Virus record (IMG/VR): IMGVR_UViG_3300031227_000311
Location: 1 to 28,085 of that record
Strand: one strand, 5' to 3'
Origin: a virus
DNA length: 28,085 nt
The first letter of the stretch is position 1; each line of letters begins with the position of its first letter. A program made the translations under genes and the position numbers. Below the pieces are notes generated by a model. It was not told the DNA's origin and did not search any database. It saw nothing but the letters and a program-made list of their open reading frames with translations. Shown here piece by piece: positions 1 through 7,877 of the stretch.

Positions 1-625
1 CAGGATTGAAGTAGCCAGTGTAAGAATCTTGGTAGTTATAAATCTCAAAATCCATAGCATCAGACTTAAATGTGAATATGTCATCTTCTATTTCTCTCGA
101 TAGGTTTTCTATTCTTGAAATCTCATCTACCTTTAGTGGTTTTTTCTCATCATACCAATTAGACTTGTAAATATTTAATATATTGATAAGTACGTTATCA
201 TTAAGCGGAATCCCAGTTGTTTGATAGTTTGGCACAAGCAACACACGATATTGCTTAGTAGCGTCTATTTCAACCGAATACTCTACTGTAATCCAGCTTT
301 GTGAAAAAGATGCGTAAGTGTGTACAGTAGACCATCCAGAATCATCTTTTTGGATTAATATATTAATGTCGCCCTTGTGTATTGTCTGAATGGAAATATT
401 GTCACCACTATCAAGAGAACCTATCTCTTGCTGTATATATGTTTCAGTCTCACTCTCGATCTCATCTATACCACAAGCAAAACCACCTTCAAACGGATAT
501 GGAATAACCGTGCCAGAGTTATTGGTAACCGTCCACCCCGTAGGCACATTTTGATTCCAACGGCTGAAGTCGCTGTTTGAAACAAGGTTTACTATAGATG
601 ATACGTCAATGGTTAGATTTTTCAT
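1..625 (-). CDS. Distal tail protein with carbohydrate-binding-like N-terminal domain (partial)
   Basis: The reading frame is open from ATG at 625 to the left edge (208 codons), so the C-terminus is missing. The start overlaps the tape-measure stop as ATGA, which implies translational coupling. Residues about 10-150 look like a beta-sandwich carbohydrate-binding module: an early N-S-D-F-x-R-W stretch, then P-T-G-W, then alternating short strands. After about residue 155 comes a segment (IENLSREIEDDIFTFKSD) of the kind seen in tail proteins encoded just after tape measures. The place in the operon, directly downstream of the tape measure, fits a distal tail or baseplate protein that contacts the host surface. 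The domain call rests on sequence pattern only; the role is inferred from position. Confidence 0.6.
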   Translation of the reverse strand, partial: MKNLTIDVSSIVNLVSNSDFSRWNQNVPTGWTVTNNSGTVIPYPFEGGFACGIDEIESETETYIQQEIGSLDSGDNISIQTIHKGDINILIQKDDSGWSTVHTYASFSQSWITVEYSVEIDATKQYRVLLVPNYQTTGIPLNDNVLINILNIYKSNWYDEKKPLKVDEISRIENLSREIEDDIFTFKSDAMDFEIYNYQDSYTGYFNP

Positions 626-3225
626 AAGGAAGTTTTATTGGCATACTTCTTGCCTGTGTTGTAGATGAAAGCCATATCTCGCTGTGAGAATTTTGCATTG
701 ATGTTGTTATTGGGATTGAAATTATTTATTATGCTTGCTGGAGAAGTGCCAGCATTATATCCACTATCAAGGCTTCTGCCGGTTGAGCTTTGTCCTGCCG
801 ATTGACCACCACCACCTATTGCAGCGAAAGGATTGAAGCCAACTGGTAAATGTATTCCAATTAATGATAGTGCCTGAAACACTAACCACTGAGCTATCAT
901 CTTGGAAATCATATCAGCGAAAGACTGCCAAATATCTTTGAATATATCTTTGAATGAATCACGCCAAGATTTAGCACCTGTAAGCATATCTGAAAATGAA
1001 TCACCTATAGCATTAGACATTGACTTTGCTAAAGACTCGAATAATTCACTAAGAAATACAGTAGATGCTCTAACATATTCATCAAGTTCTTCAATATCTT
1101 GTTTCATCCCATCTAAGAATTGTTTAAAGTTAGCTGATGCAGCAACCCAATCAGCATAGTTTAATGTTTTAAGTTGTTCTAATAACGGCTCTATGGCTTT
1201 TTTAGCTTCTATAATATCAAGCGTACCAAGAATTTTCTCTGATCTAAATGTTTTCATTAAATCATTGTATTCACTATTAATTCTTGATATTGCTTCAGTT
1301 ATTCCTTCCATGCCCTGCATTACTTGAACTAAGCTATTATCGCCAGCACCAGGAAGAGGTGGCACATTTGCGTCACCCTGTCCACGTAAGATGCTTTCGT
1401 AGTTTTCGCCAAGCTTGTTTATTTCTTCTTGTTTTTTTACTATTTTATTCTGAACGGAAAGGATTTTTTTATCTGCATCAGCCACTAATTGACCAGCTTC
1501 AGCTTCCGCTAGTTTACCATTTTCTATTTGTTTTGTTAATGCTCTTGATTTTTCAAGAAATAGCTCATCGCCTTCAGCACCTTTTTTGATTAAATCGTTA
1601 AGCTCTGCCTGTGCGTTTTTGCCCTCATTTGCTTGCGCTTGTATATTTGATCTTAGCTGTGCCTTTTCTTTAATTAATTTGTTCTCTTCTAATTCTAGCT
1701 TGACTACTTTTTCTTGTATCTTACGAGCTTCTTCAAATCTTAGTTGCTCAACAAGTTTATCGTGTAGAGCGTTTCTTATTTCTTGTAGTGGTTTTATTAG
1801 GCTTTGATAACCAGACTTTTCCATGTCTATGTTTTTAAGATACTCTGGATAATTAGACTGTAATATACCTATGGTGCTTGCTAATAATTCTTTCTCTGTT
1901 CTTGTTTTGCTTTCTTTATCTAATAAATCTTCTAATATATTTGAATAATTATTTAAAGAGTTTATTTCTTCCTCTATTGATTCAGATAAATTAACCTTTT
2001 GCGTTTTCGTTAATGCTTCTGCAAGCTTACCAAGTGTAGGTAAAAATGCAGATCCGATTTGTCTCTCTAACTTCTTAAAGCTTTCTTTTGCTTGTGCAAG
2101 CTTGAATGATGTAGTGTCAGTGATTTCGTTATAGGCTTCCTGTGTCATGCCGGCAGAATTAAGCATTAAGTTATAATCGTATAGCTGACCCTTTGTATCA
2201 TTGATTCCAGCAGCAACAGCTTTAAATGCACGAACACTGCCAGCAAGTGCAACCATCTCATCATCAGTTGCATATCTTAGTTTTTTCAGAATATAGGTTA
2301 ATCCTTTTGCTGGATCTTTTATATCCCTAAGCGTAAATCCGTATTTATCAGCAACCTCGTTAGCGACCTTACTATTGCGGGCAAATGTTAAAAGTAATCT
2401 ATTCAGACCAGTCATAGCTTCTCTTGGTCTAATTGATTGCCTTGTCATTGTTGCTATTGATGCACTTAGTTGTTCAAATCCAATACCAAGCTGACCAGCA
2501 GAAGAAACTACCTTACCAATATTTTTGGCAAGTTCAGGGAAGGTTATTTTACCGCGTTTAACGGTAGCGAAGAGAATATCTGATACTTGACCAGCATATT
2601 CAGCACTAAGTGAATATGCATTAAGTACACCAGTTATTGCATCTGCCGACGTTGCAGTATTAGTCATGCCAGCAGTAGCAGCTTTAGCTGAAACAGCAAG
2701 AACGTCCAGTGCCTGTGAAGCTTCTACGGAAGCAGACAGAATATCATAAAGACCCTTAGTTAATGTTTCTGTAGTTTGACCAAACTCAACAGCAAGATTA
2801 ACAACACCAACCGTAAGATCATCTTTAAGAACCTTTGTTGTCTTATCGAGCATTGTAAAGACGTTAGCCATTTGGCGTTCAAAATCTATCGCACCCTTTA
2901 TGCCATCGTCAAAGAATTGCTTAATGGCTCTTCCCGCAGCATAGAATGTCCCCACTATACTAATGAAAGCTATCCTGCTAATCATACGTTCAAGTGAAAG
3001 TGCGGATCTTATGCTTTCCCTAAAAGATGTTTTTATCTTATGCCCAGCTTTAACTGATTCGTTGCCAAGTCTTTTTACTGATGTTCCTGCCTTATTAAAT
3101 CCAGATTGCATAACGTGTATCTGTTTCATCATCAGTACACGCATAGCAGCCATGTCGGCACGAAGTCCGGCAAGGTTTAAACCAATATCAACTTCAGCAG
3201 AACCTAATTTTGTTAAATCAGCCAT
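622..3225 (-). CDS. Tail tape measure protein, TP901 type
   Basis: The 867-residue protein sets tail length and helps DNA ejection in siphoviruses. Residues about 100-310 match the TP901 tape-measure core: an AxEFGQTTxxLxxGLYDILSA-like stretch, repeated Ala/Thr-rich helices (AATAGMTNTATSADAITGVL), then the RPREAMTGLNRLLLTF segment. Residues about 370-650 are long, charged and heptad-like, consistent with a coiled coil. Near residues 785-815 there is a hydrophobic stretch (MIAQWLVFQALSLIG), as expected for the part inserted in the host membrane. The tail end is Gly/Ser/Asn rich. The start overlaps the stop of the chaperone T frame (TAATG). Its ribosome site is weak, so coupling to T translation is likely. 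Confidence 0.93.
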   Translation of the reverse strand: MADLTKLGSAEVDIGLNLAGLRADMAAMRVLMMKQIHVMQSGFNKAGTSVKRLGNESVKAGHKIKTSFRESIRSALSLERMISRIAFISIVGTFYAAGRAIKQFFDDGIKGAIDFERQMANVFTMLDKTTKVLKDDLTVGVVNLAVEFGQTTETLTKGLYDILSASVEASQALDVLAVSAKAATAGMTNTATSADAITGVLNAYSLSAEYAGQVSDILFATVKRGKITFPELAKNIGKVVSSAGQLGIGFEQLSASIATMTRQSIRPREAMTGLNRLLLTFARNSKVANEVADKYGFTLRDIKDPAKGLTYILKKLRYATDDEMVALAGSVRAFKAVAAGINDTKGQLYDYNLMLNSAGMTQEAYNEITDTTSFKLAQAKESFKKLERQIGSAFLPTLGKLAEALTKTQKVNLSESIEEEINSLNNYSNILEDLLDKESKTRTEKELLASTIGILQSNYPEYLKNIDMEKSGYQSLIKPLQEIRNALHDKLVEQLRFEEARKIQEKVVKLELEENKLIKEKAQLRSNIQAQANEGKNAQAELNDLIKKGAEGDELFLEKSRALTKQIENGKLAEAEAGQLVADADKKILSVQNKIVKKQEEINKLGENYESILRGQGDANVPPLPGAGDNSLVQVMQGMEGITEAISRINSEYNDLMKTFRSEKILGTLDIIEAKKAIEPLLEQLKTLNYADWVAASANFKQFLDGMKQDIEELDEYVRASTVFLSELFESLAKSMSNAIGDSFSDMLTGAKSWRDSFKDIFKDIWQSFADMISKMIAQWLVFQALSLIGIHLPVGFNPFAAIGGGGQSAGQSSTGRSLDSGYNAGTSPASIINNFNPNNNINAKFSQRDMAFIYNTGKKYANKTSL

Positions 3226-3437
3226 TATCTCTTTATTCCCATAGCAGCTTCAAATTCAGCCCTGATAGCAGGATCGGAAGCGTCTCTGTTTGGATTATAA
3301 ATGTTACCAGGTTTAGGTGTATCATCTTTTTCCTCTACGCCAAGTACATATCCAAGATTGTCTAAGTAGGAACTATATTGACTCATACTCAGATTATATA
3401 TTTCATCTAAGGTAAAGTCGTAGTGGTATTTCAGCAA
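3225..3437 (-). CDS. Tail assembly chaperone T part, expressed as a GT frameshift fusion
   Basis: This frame carries the C-terminal T domain of a tail chaperone (LLKYHYDFTLDEIYNLSMSQ and following). The only start in it is a TTG at 3437 without a ribosome site. The frame is open upstream up to the A9 run at 3476-3484, where a TAA lies immediately before the run. It is the -1 frame relative to the G gene (3458-3856). A slip there gives a 210-residue GT protein covering 3856 to 3225. This is the arrangement of lambda G/GT, where GT coats the tape measure before tube assembly. The stop overlaps the tape-measure ATG. Confidence 0.8.
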   Translation of the reverse strand: MLKYHYDFTLDEIYNLSMSQYSSYLDNLGYVLGVEEKDDTPKPGNIYNPNRDASDPAIRAEFEAAMGIKR

Positions 3438-3457
3438 AGCAAGTGCTTTGTCCCACG

Positions 3458-3856
3458 TTATTTCTGTTCCTTCACTTTTTTTTTATCTTTGACGGGGCTA
3501 AGATTAGTCATCACTGTAATTATTTCACCCATGCTGTCAGCATCAACTAACCTCTCGACTGCTTCCAATTCAATTTCCTGATTTGGTTTTATCATACACC
3601 ATAAGAGATATGAGACACCCTCAACGGTCTGCATTTCGTTAAGAAATTCATCATCTGAAATACCATCCTTAAGTATTTCTCTTGTAAGTGCCATCCTATC
3701 TTCTTTGTCCTCAACTATGCTCACAAGCTTGATTTTATTGCTCTGTATCTTCCTTCTGAAATTAGCTAAGTCCTTGAGTGTGTATTCTGATACTTTATAC
3801 AAATCACCCTTTAGCTTTATCTCCAAAGGTGCATTAGTCATGCTTTCCATACTCAT
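3458..3856 (-). CDS. Tail assembly chaperone G
   Basis: A 132-residue protein lying between the tail-tube genes and the tape measure, the normal place of the tail chaperone. It begins MSMESMTNAPLEIKLKGDLY and has a compact, charged alpha-helical composition; I do not see an enzymatic motif. The ribosome site AAGGGGG precedes the ATG. Near its C-terminus the gene has the sequence DKKKVKEQK, encoded by a run of nine A residues on the coding strand. That run permits -1 slippage into the T frame, so most ribosomes should make G and a few make GT. The assignment depends on synteny plus the frameshift signal more than on recognisable residues. Confidence 0.75.
   Translation of the reverse strand: MSMESMTNAPLEIKLKGDLYKVSEYTLKDLANFRRKIQSNKIKLVSIVEDKEDRMALTREILKDGISDDEFLNEMQTVEGVSYLLWCMIKPNQEIELEAVERLVDADSMGEIITVMTNLSPVKDKKKVKEQK
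3476..3484 (-). promoter_or_regulatory. Slippery A9 run for -1 programmed frameshift (G to GT)
   Basis: On the coding strand the G frame reads GAT AAA AAA AAA GTG AAG. The nine A residues let P- and A-site tRNA-Lys re-pair one base back, giving AGT GAA GGA and continuing without a stop to the tape-measure start. The -1 frame has TAA directly upstream of the run and no proper start downstream, so frameshifting is the natural way to translate T. I did not identify a clear downstream pseudoknot. Confidence 0.75.
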
Positions 3857-3865
3857 AAATCCCCC

Positions 3866-4606
3866 TTAATTTAAGATTTCCCTCACTATTACTGTGCCTA
3901 TTTTAAGCGTTGCTGAAACTGAGGGTGTGAATACCAAAGTACCATCTCCACCCGATGTTATTATTTCTGTATATGTTCCAGTTGCAGTTCTTGAAGTTCC
4001 ATCTGTAGTTCCAACATCAATGATTATAGACCCGTCTGTAAATGCCGATATCGTGTACTGTGTAAAATACTTCGTAGTAGCACTTAGCGGATCAGATGAT
4101 GCTTCTAAATTACCAGCAGCACCTTGACCGTCAACAACAGCAGTATTATCCTCTGGTATAGTCCAGTCTGTTCCCTTGTCCCACGATGCGTCAGTTGCAA
4201 ATGTGCCATTAACAACTAAATTTGCCCCCATAACATATACATATCCATTGAATGTAATATTGTAAGTCATAGTTGCTTCGCCTGTTACGGCTACGCTTGG
4301 TGACTTACTGTTTACGATAGCTGCTCCGTAGAACGCCCTACTTGCATCAGCTACCAACAACATATTATACGAAGTACCGAGATCAAGTCCAGTATCTCCG
4401 TCCGTATGATTGCCTATAAATGAAGCTGTTGCAGATTTAAGAACTGTCATTGTAGACTTATGCGTTGGTGCGGTTTCAAGAAATTCAGTTATGTCTATTA
4501 CGTCTGTTACGTAATCTATAGACCATTCCCTAACCGCATCCACAACAGTATCAACACCAGAGACTTGCTTTGTTACATATCCAGCTTTTCCCGTTATACT
4601 CGCCAT
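3866..4606 (-). CDS. Tail tube protein paralogue 3 with C-terminal beta-sandwich extension
   Basis: Residues 1-125 are homologous to the two genes transcribed just before it: a MASITG start, EWSIDYVTDVIDITEF, APTHKS, LKSATASFIGN, TDGDTG and a late SVAVTGEATMTYN. It is the most divergent of the three. Residues about 130-246 are unique to this copy and begin NLVVNGTFATDASWDKGTDW, a pattern like carbohydrate-binding modules of the CBM_4_9 type, followed by Thr/Ser/Gly-rich strands. A decorated tube subunit made in lesser amount, or a distal ring subunit, is plausible, but that is inference. Start ATG has ribosome site TTAGGAG. Confidence 0.7.
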   Translation of the reverse strand: MASITGKAGYVTKQVSGVDTVVDAVREWSIDYVTDVIDITEFLETAPTHKSTMTVLKSATASFIGNHTDGDTGLDLGTSYNMLLVADASRAFYGAAIVNSKSPSVAVTGEATMTYNITFNGYVYVMGANLVVNGTFATDASWDKGTDWTIPEDNTAVVDGQGAAGNLEASSDPLSATTKYFTQYTISAFTDGSIIIDVGTTDGTSRTATGTYTEIITSGGDGTLVFTPSVSATLKIGTVIVREILN

Positions 4607-4614
4607 AACATCTC

Positions 4615-5010
4615 CTAAGTATTAGTGAACGCTACGCTGCCACTTGAAATAAAGTTACAAGTAACTATGGCTTCACCACCAACTGCCACACTTGTACTTA
4701 AACCAGTAACAATAGCAACTGGGATGTCGTAAAGGTCTGTTCCATCAGTTTCTAAATGAAGATCATAAGATGACCCTAATGTTAATGCACCCAAAACGCC
4801 AGTTGCACCATCGGTAACATTACCACTAAACGAACCAGTTGCACCCTTGAGTCCCGACAACTGTGATTTATGTGTAGGTGCGGATGCAGCCATCTCTGTT
4901 ATATCAAATATGTCTACGCTGTAGTCTAACGACCACTCTTTGATACCTACAATTACTGTGCTTCCACCTGCTATTTTTACACATCCTCCTGCTCCAGTTA
5001 TACTCGCCAT
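4615..5010 (-). CDS. Tail tube (major tail) protein paralogue 2
   Basis: A 131-residue protein, closely related to its upstream neighbour. Shared blocks are TVIVGIKEWSxDYSVDxFDITE, AASAPTHK, QLSGLK, ATGSFSGNVTDGATG, an LETDGTD turn and SVAVGGEA before the last strands. Small size, near absence of Cys, and Gly/Ser/Thr-rich beta composition suit a siphovirus tube subunit, which polymerises in hexameric rings around the tape measure. Ribosome site AAGGAGGG precedes the ATG. Position between the tail terminator and the chaperone supports the role. I cannot tell which paralogue forms most of the tube. Confidence 0.72.
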   Translation of the reverse strand: MASITGAGGCVKIAGGSTVIVGIKEWSLDYSVDIFDITEMAASAPTHKSQLSGLKGATGSFSGNVTDGATGVLGALTLGSSYDLHLETDGTDLYDIPVAIVTGLSTSVAVGGEAIVTCNFISSGSVAFTNT

Positions 5011-5019
5011 TATCCCTCC

Positions 5020-5409
5020 TTATGAGAAAGTCGGTGATACATCACCACTTGATGTGAAGTTTGCGGTAACGGTAGCTTCACCACCAACTGCTACACTTAC
5101 ACTAAATCCAGTAATGTAAGCCGTCATACTATATTTGTCAGTTCCGTCAGTTTCAAGATTAAGCGTATATGATGTTCCGATCGTGAATACGCCTAATGCT
5201 CCTGTTGCTCCATCTGTTACGTTGCCGCTAAATGAACCAGTTGCCGACTTCAGCCCAGACAGTTGTGTTTTGTGAGTAGGTGCAGATGCAGCAAATTCGG
5301 TAATATCGAACATATCAACACTATAGTCTATCGACCATTCCTTGATACCGACAATAACCGTACTGTCATTTAAAACACATCCAGCTACTCCAGATATACT
5401 ATTTGCCAT
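5020..5409 (-). CDS. Tail tube (major tail) protein paralogue 1
   Basis: First of three tandem tube-like genes in transcription order, 129 residues. It shares with the next gene the long block EWSIDYSVDMFDITE, AASAPTHK, ATGSFSGNVTDGATG, and the penultimate SVAVGGEATVTANF. The spacing to the neighbours is 9-10 bp on both sides, and the ribosome site is GGAGGAA. The beta-rich fold with no charge clusters fits a tube subunit. Being first in the set and shortest, it is a reasonable candidate for the main tube protein, but this is not shown by sequence alone. Confidence 0.72.
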   Translation of the reverse strand: MANSISGVAGCVLNDSTVIVGIKEWSIDYSVDMFDITEFAASAPTHKTQLSGLKSATGSFSGNVTDGATGALGVFTIGTSYTLNLETDGTDKYSMTAYITGFSVSVAVGGEATVTANFTSSGDVSPTFS

Positions 5410-5419
5410 TATTCCTCCA

Positions 5420-5848
5420 TTAGTCCTTGTCGACTTTTAAGCGATATGTCGTCATGGCTTGACGCACATCTTCTATTTCTATTATGTTACTTGATACTCT
5501 TCTCATTTCCATTATCGTATATCCCGATATGGTTAAATCGCAAAAATCATAAAGGTCGTGTAAGTGTTCCTCGTAACCTTCGATACTTGATTCAGCATTT
5601 GTAGCGTCATCGTATATCATAAATTGCACAAGCGTATCTTCACCTTCATCAGGCGCAGTCTCACCAAACCAGTATATAGGCTTATCTGCTAATAATTGGA
5701 ATACGCCATAGGGATATGTTGCTTGAGATGGTGCTTGTTTATAATACAATCTACCACCTAAGTCTGTGTATAAATCTACGTAGTCACCACTAACCTTAGT
5801 TGTAAACTTGCTGTATATCCCTGTTCTCGTTACATTAGTTCCAGACAT
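5420..5848 (-). CDS. Tail terminator / tail completion protein (DUF3168-like)
   Basis: A 142-residue protein located between the HK97 gp10-like neck protein and the tail-tube genes, the usual place of the tail terminator (lambda gpU-like). Features typical of that group include an early short helix, YPYGVFQLLADKPIYWFGE followed by strand residues VQFMIYDD, a middle helix (SIEGYEEHLHDLYDFCDL) and a final strand TTYRLKVDKD. It would cap the finished tube and join it to the head. The start codon overlaps the stop of the upstream gene by one base, and its ribosome site is weak, suggesting coupling. Confidence 0.6.
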   Translation of the reverse strand: MSGTNVTRTGIYSKFTTKVSGDYVDLYTDLGGRLYYKQAPSQATYPYGVFQLLADKPIYWFGETAPDEGEDTLVQFMIYDDATNAESSIEGYEEHLHDLYDFCDLTISGYTIMEMRRVSSNIIEIEDVRQAMTTYRLKVDKD

Positions 5849-6261
5849 TATATACCCAATATCTTCTTAATATCATCTTCATGTTCAAACATAGTCTTTC
5901 TTAAATATGGTCTTATTGCCATGTTTCTTGTTCCAACTCCAAGGAAATAAGCATACCCGATACCGTCTCCATCTAAATTAACTCCAATTATGCCGAACAA
6001 CTTATCTGCCGATCTTTTTATTTTGTACTCAACATTGTCATATAAAACACCAAATCTGTGTGCTGGAGATTCGTAAGGTGCAGAAGCTTGATATTCCTGA
6101 CCACCACCAAGAGAATAAACTATACCGCTCTTATTCTCAAGCATTTTAGACTTTATCTTATTAACTAAGAACTGACAAGTATCTTCCAGCAATCCTTCTG
6201 CATTGTTAGCAACTCGCTTGATAACCAAATCAGGTGTCCAAGACTTCCAAACAAGGGTCAT
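5848..6261 (-). CDS. Neck protein, HK97 gp10-like
   Basis: A 137-residue protein. The pattern IKRVANNAEGLLEDTCQFLVNKIKSKM followed by YQASAPYESPAHRFGVLYDNVEYKI is characteristic of the HK97 gp10 family: a helix with an Ala/Lys pattern, then a P-Y-x-S/T-G-like turn and strand. The C-terminus RPYLRKTMFEHEDDIKKIL matches the RPFLxPAL helix that ends this family. It lies between the head closure protein and tail terminator, with a 4-bp overlap with the upstream gene. The family joins head and tail. Confidence 0.75.
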   Translation of the reverse strand: MTLVWKSWTPDLVIKRVANNAEGLLEDTCQFLVNKIKSKMLENKSGIVYSLGGGQEYQASAPYESPAHRFGVLYDNVEYKIKRSADKLFGIIGVNLDGDGIGYAYFLGVGTRNMAIRPYLRKTMFEHEDDIKKILGI

Positions 6262-6563
6262 GTTCTCTGCTCCAGGTAAAACTTCGTAATTGAATGTACT
6301 GTATTATCCACGTGCGTGATGTCATATCTCTTACCCTTAATTCTTATCCGGTCTGCTATTGTTGCATCATCGATTCTATCTGCTATGAGCTTATAGCTTA
6401 CATTAGCAACTTCACGTGACCACATGGTGAGTTCCTTACCTCGCATACTGCGTAGAAATGCTTTGAACTTCTTTATCGTTGACCAAGCATCAGTCAAGCT
6501 ACCGCCAGCGTCAGGTGTTTCCACCGCACGTTCGAGATAGCAAGTGTCCTTTCTTCCTAACAT
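6258..6563 (-). CDS. Head-tail adaptor / head closure protein (SPP1 gp16-like)
   Basis: A 101-residue protein of the phage head-tail joining family. It shows the usual opening basic segment (GRKDTCYLERAVETPDAGGSL), W-S-T-I-K-K-F-K-A-F, then the RSMRGKELTMWSREVANVSYK stretch in which family members align, and the closing strand RIRIKGKRYDITHVDN. Members form a ring below the connector and close the filled head. Overlaps of 7 bp upstream and 4 bp downstream place it in the expected connector, closure, neck and terminator order. Confidence 0.78.
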   Translation of the reverse strand: MLGRKDTCYLERAVETPDAGGSLTDAWSTIKKFKAFLRSMRGKELTMWSREVANVSYKLIADRIDDATIADRIRIKGKRYDITHVDNTVHSITKFYLEQRT

Positions 6564-7666
6564 TTATATGCCTTGTAATTCCCTAAAATCATAGTTGCTT
6601 CATCTGGTAACAGTTTATAATCATACTTGGAAATATCATCTAACTTGTAACCACTCAGCCCGAAAGAATCTTCATTCCACTTGCCATAGTAATATTTCAC
6701 TATAGAAAGCACAGCTAACTTCAGATCTTCAGGAATAGTCGAATATCCAGCAGTGTAAGTTACATATACATTCTGAAATCCGTTTATGAAGTTACTGGAG
6801 TTCACTACAAGCCCAGTATTGGCATTTAAGCTAAACAGACCCTCGTGAGCATTACGTATCGTTAAATCAGCCGTTTGGTCGTCTAAACAGGAAAGACCGT
6901 AGCAGTTTACTATTTCTGTTGAAGCGAAGCTATTATATGTAGCATTTGCTGTTGCACTCCATCCTGAACCCGTAGCATTGATTTGAGTTGCTAAAGTCGC
7001 AATGGTTGTATAATCGGCATAAGCTAAAGTCGTATCACTTCCATCTAAACTCAAAGTAAGATTAGTGCCATCAGATGAAATGGTGGCATAATTGTAATCA
7101 GTAGAGTTATTGATTTCAAGTACATCCTGTGTTCCTATCGAAAGCCTTGCAACTGCCGTAATAGGGTATTGGTCTAACCAGAGTTGATTAGACCCGTCCC
7201 CATCATATATTTCACTGTAGGTAGAAGATTCAAAATCCCTTCTACAGTAATGTTTCACGAAAGCGTCAACTTGTGCTCGTATGGTTGAAATTATAGCCGT
7301 AGGATCGCTACAGGCTGTGTCTGATGTTATGGTAGCAGCGGCAGAACTATCTTCTGTGAATCCGATTGTGTACCCTGCTGTGGAATTAGAATGAATGTAC
7401 TGAATCGTATGAGCAGCTTCAGCTATTGTGAATTTACCAGTAGTTGAACTCCAGGTAACGGCAAGTGTGCTTGATAGTGCAGTATTAGCAACAGATGTTA
7501 AGTGTGTCGCTAAAGCATCACCGTCATAAGTAGCATTGGTTAATGTTACTTTCGTTGCAGCACCGGCATCATACTTGAAGTAGAGTATATTATTGTTACC
7601 TGTGATCTCAAACTCAATAGCTTCAACATCACAGAAATCAAGGCACTCTTGTAAGGTTACTAACAT
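6557..7666 (-). CDS. Head-tail connector (gp6-like) with two inserted beta domains
   Basis: The ends of this 369-residue protein look like a gp6-type connector: an opening LQECLDFCDVE helix, a middle IISTIRAQVDAFVKHYCRRDFES with a following strand, and a C-terminal VYVTYTAGYSTIPEDLKLAVLSIVKYYYGKW motif that is typical of the family. Normal members have roughly 100-200 residues. The excess is two Thr/Ser/Ala-rich segments, at about residues 20-120 and 180-280. The first contains DALATHLTSVANTALSSTL and TGKFTIAEA; the second resembles flagellar hook-type repeats (TIATLATQINATGSGWSA). They probably form beta domains on the outer face. Position between decoration and closure genes agrees. Confidence 0.68.
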   Translation of the reverse strand: MLVTLQECLDFCDVEAIEFEITGNNNILYFKYDAGAATKVTLTNATYDGDALATHLTSVANTALSSTLAVTWSSTTGKFTIAEAAHTIQYIHSNSTAGYTIGFTEDSSAAATITSDTACSDPTAIISTIRAQVDAFVKHYCRRDFESSTYSEIYDGDGSNQLWLDQYPITAVARLSIGTQDVLEINNSTDYNYATISSDGTNLTLSLDGSDTTLAYADYTTIATLATQINATGSGWSATANATYNSFASTEIVNCYGLSCLDDQTADLTIRNAHEGLFSLNANTGLVVNSSNFINGFQNVYVTYTAGYSTIPEDLKLAVLSIVKYYYGKWNEDSFGLSGYKLDDISKYDYKLLPDEATMILGNYKAYKC

Positions 7667-7667
7667 A

Positions 7668-7874
7668 TCATTCCCTTATTCCATATCGTTCAATTAGCAT
7701 TTTCCTACGTTCTTCCTTCTTCCGTTTCGCTTCATCAACCTGCATCTCGGCTTGAAGTATATCTTCTCTCTGTTTATCAATTTGCTTATCCGAGATAAGC
7801 CCAAAGGATTTCCGTTCTTTAAGTGTAAGTCTTTTAGCTGAACGACCCTTTTTCATGCCAAATTTTCCAGCCAT
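7668..7874 (-). CDS. Small basic protein of unknown function
   Basis: A 68-residue, strongly basic and helical protein (KKGRSAKRLTLKERKSFGLI, then a Lys/Arg/Glu helix to the end). No Cys, no membrane segment. It sits between the unknown protein at 7878-8183 and the connector, one base before the connector stop-start region. The upstream stop TAGGATG supplies part of its ribosome site. A head-assembly or nucleic-acid-binding accessory role would be a guess. I do not recognise the family. Confidence 0.6.
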   Translation of the reverse strand: MAGKFGMKKGRSAKRLTLKERKSFGLISDKQIDKQREDILQAEMQVDEAKRKKEERRKMLIERYGIRE

Positions 7875-7877
7875 ACA

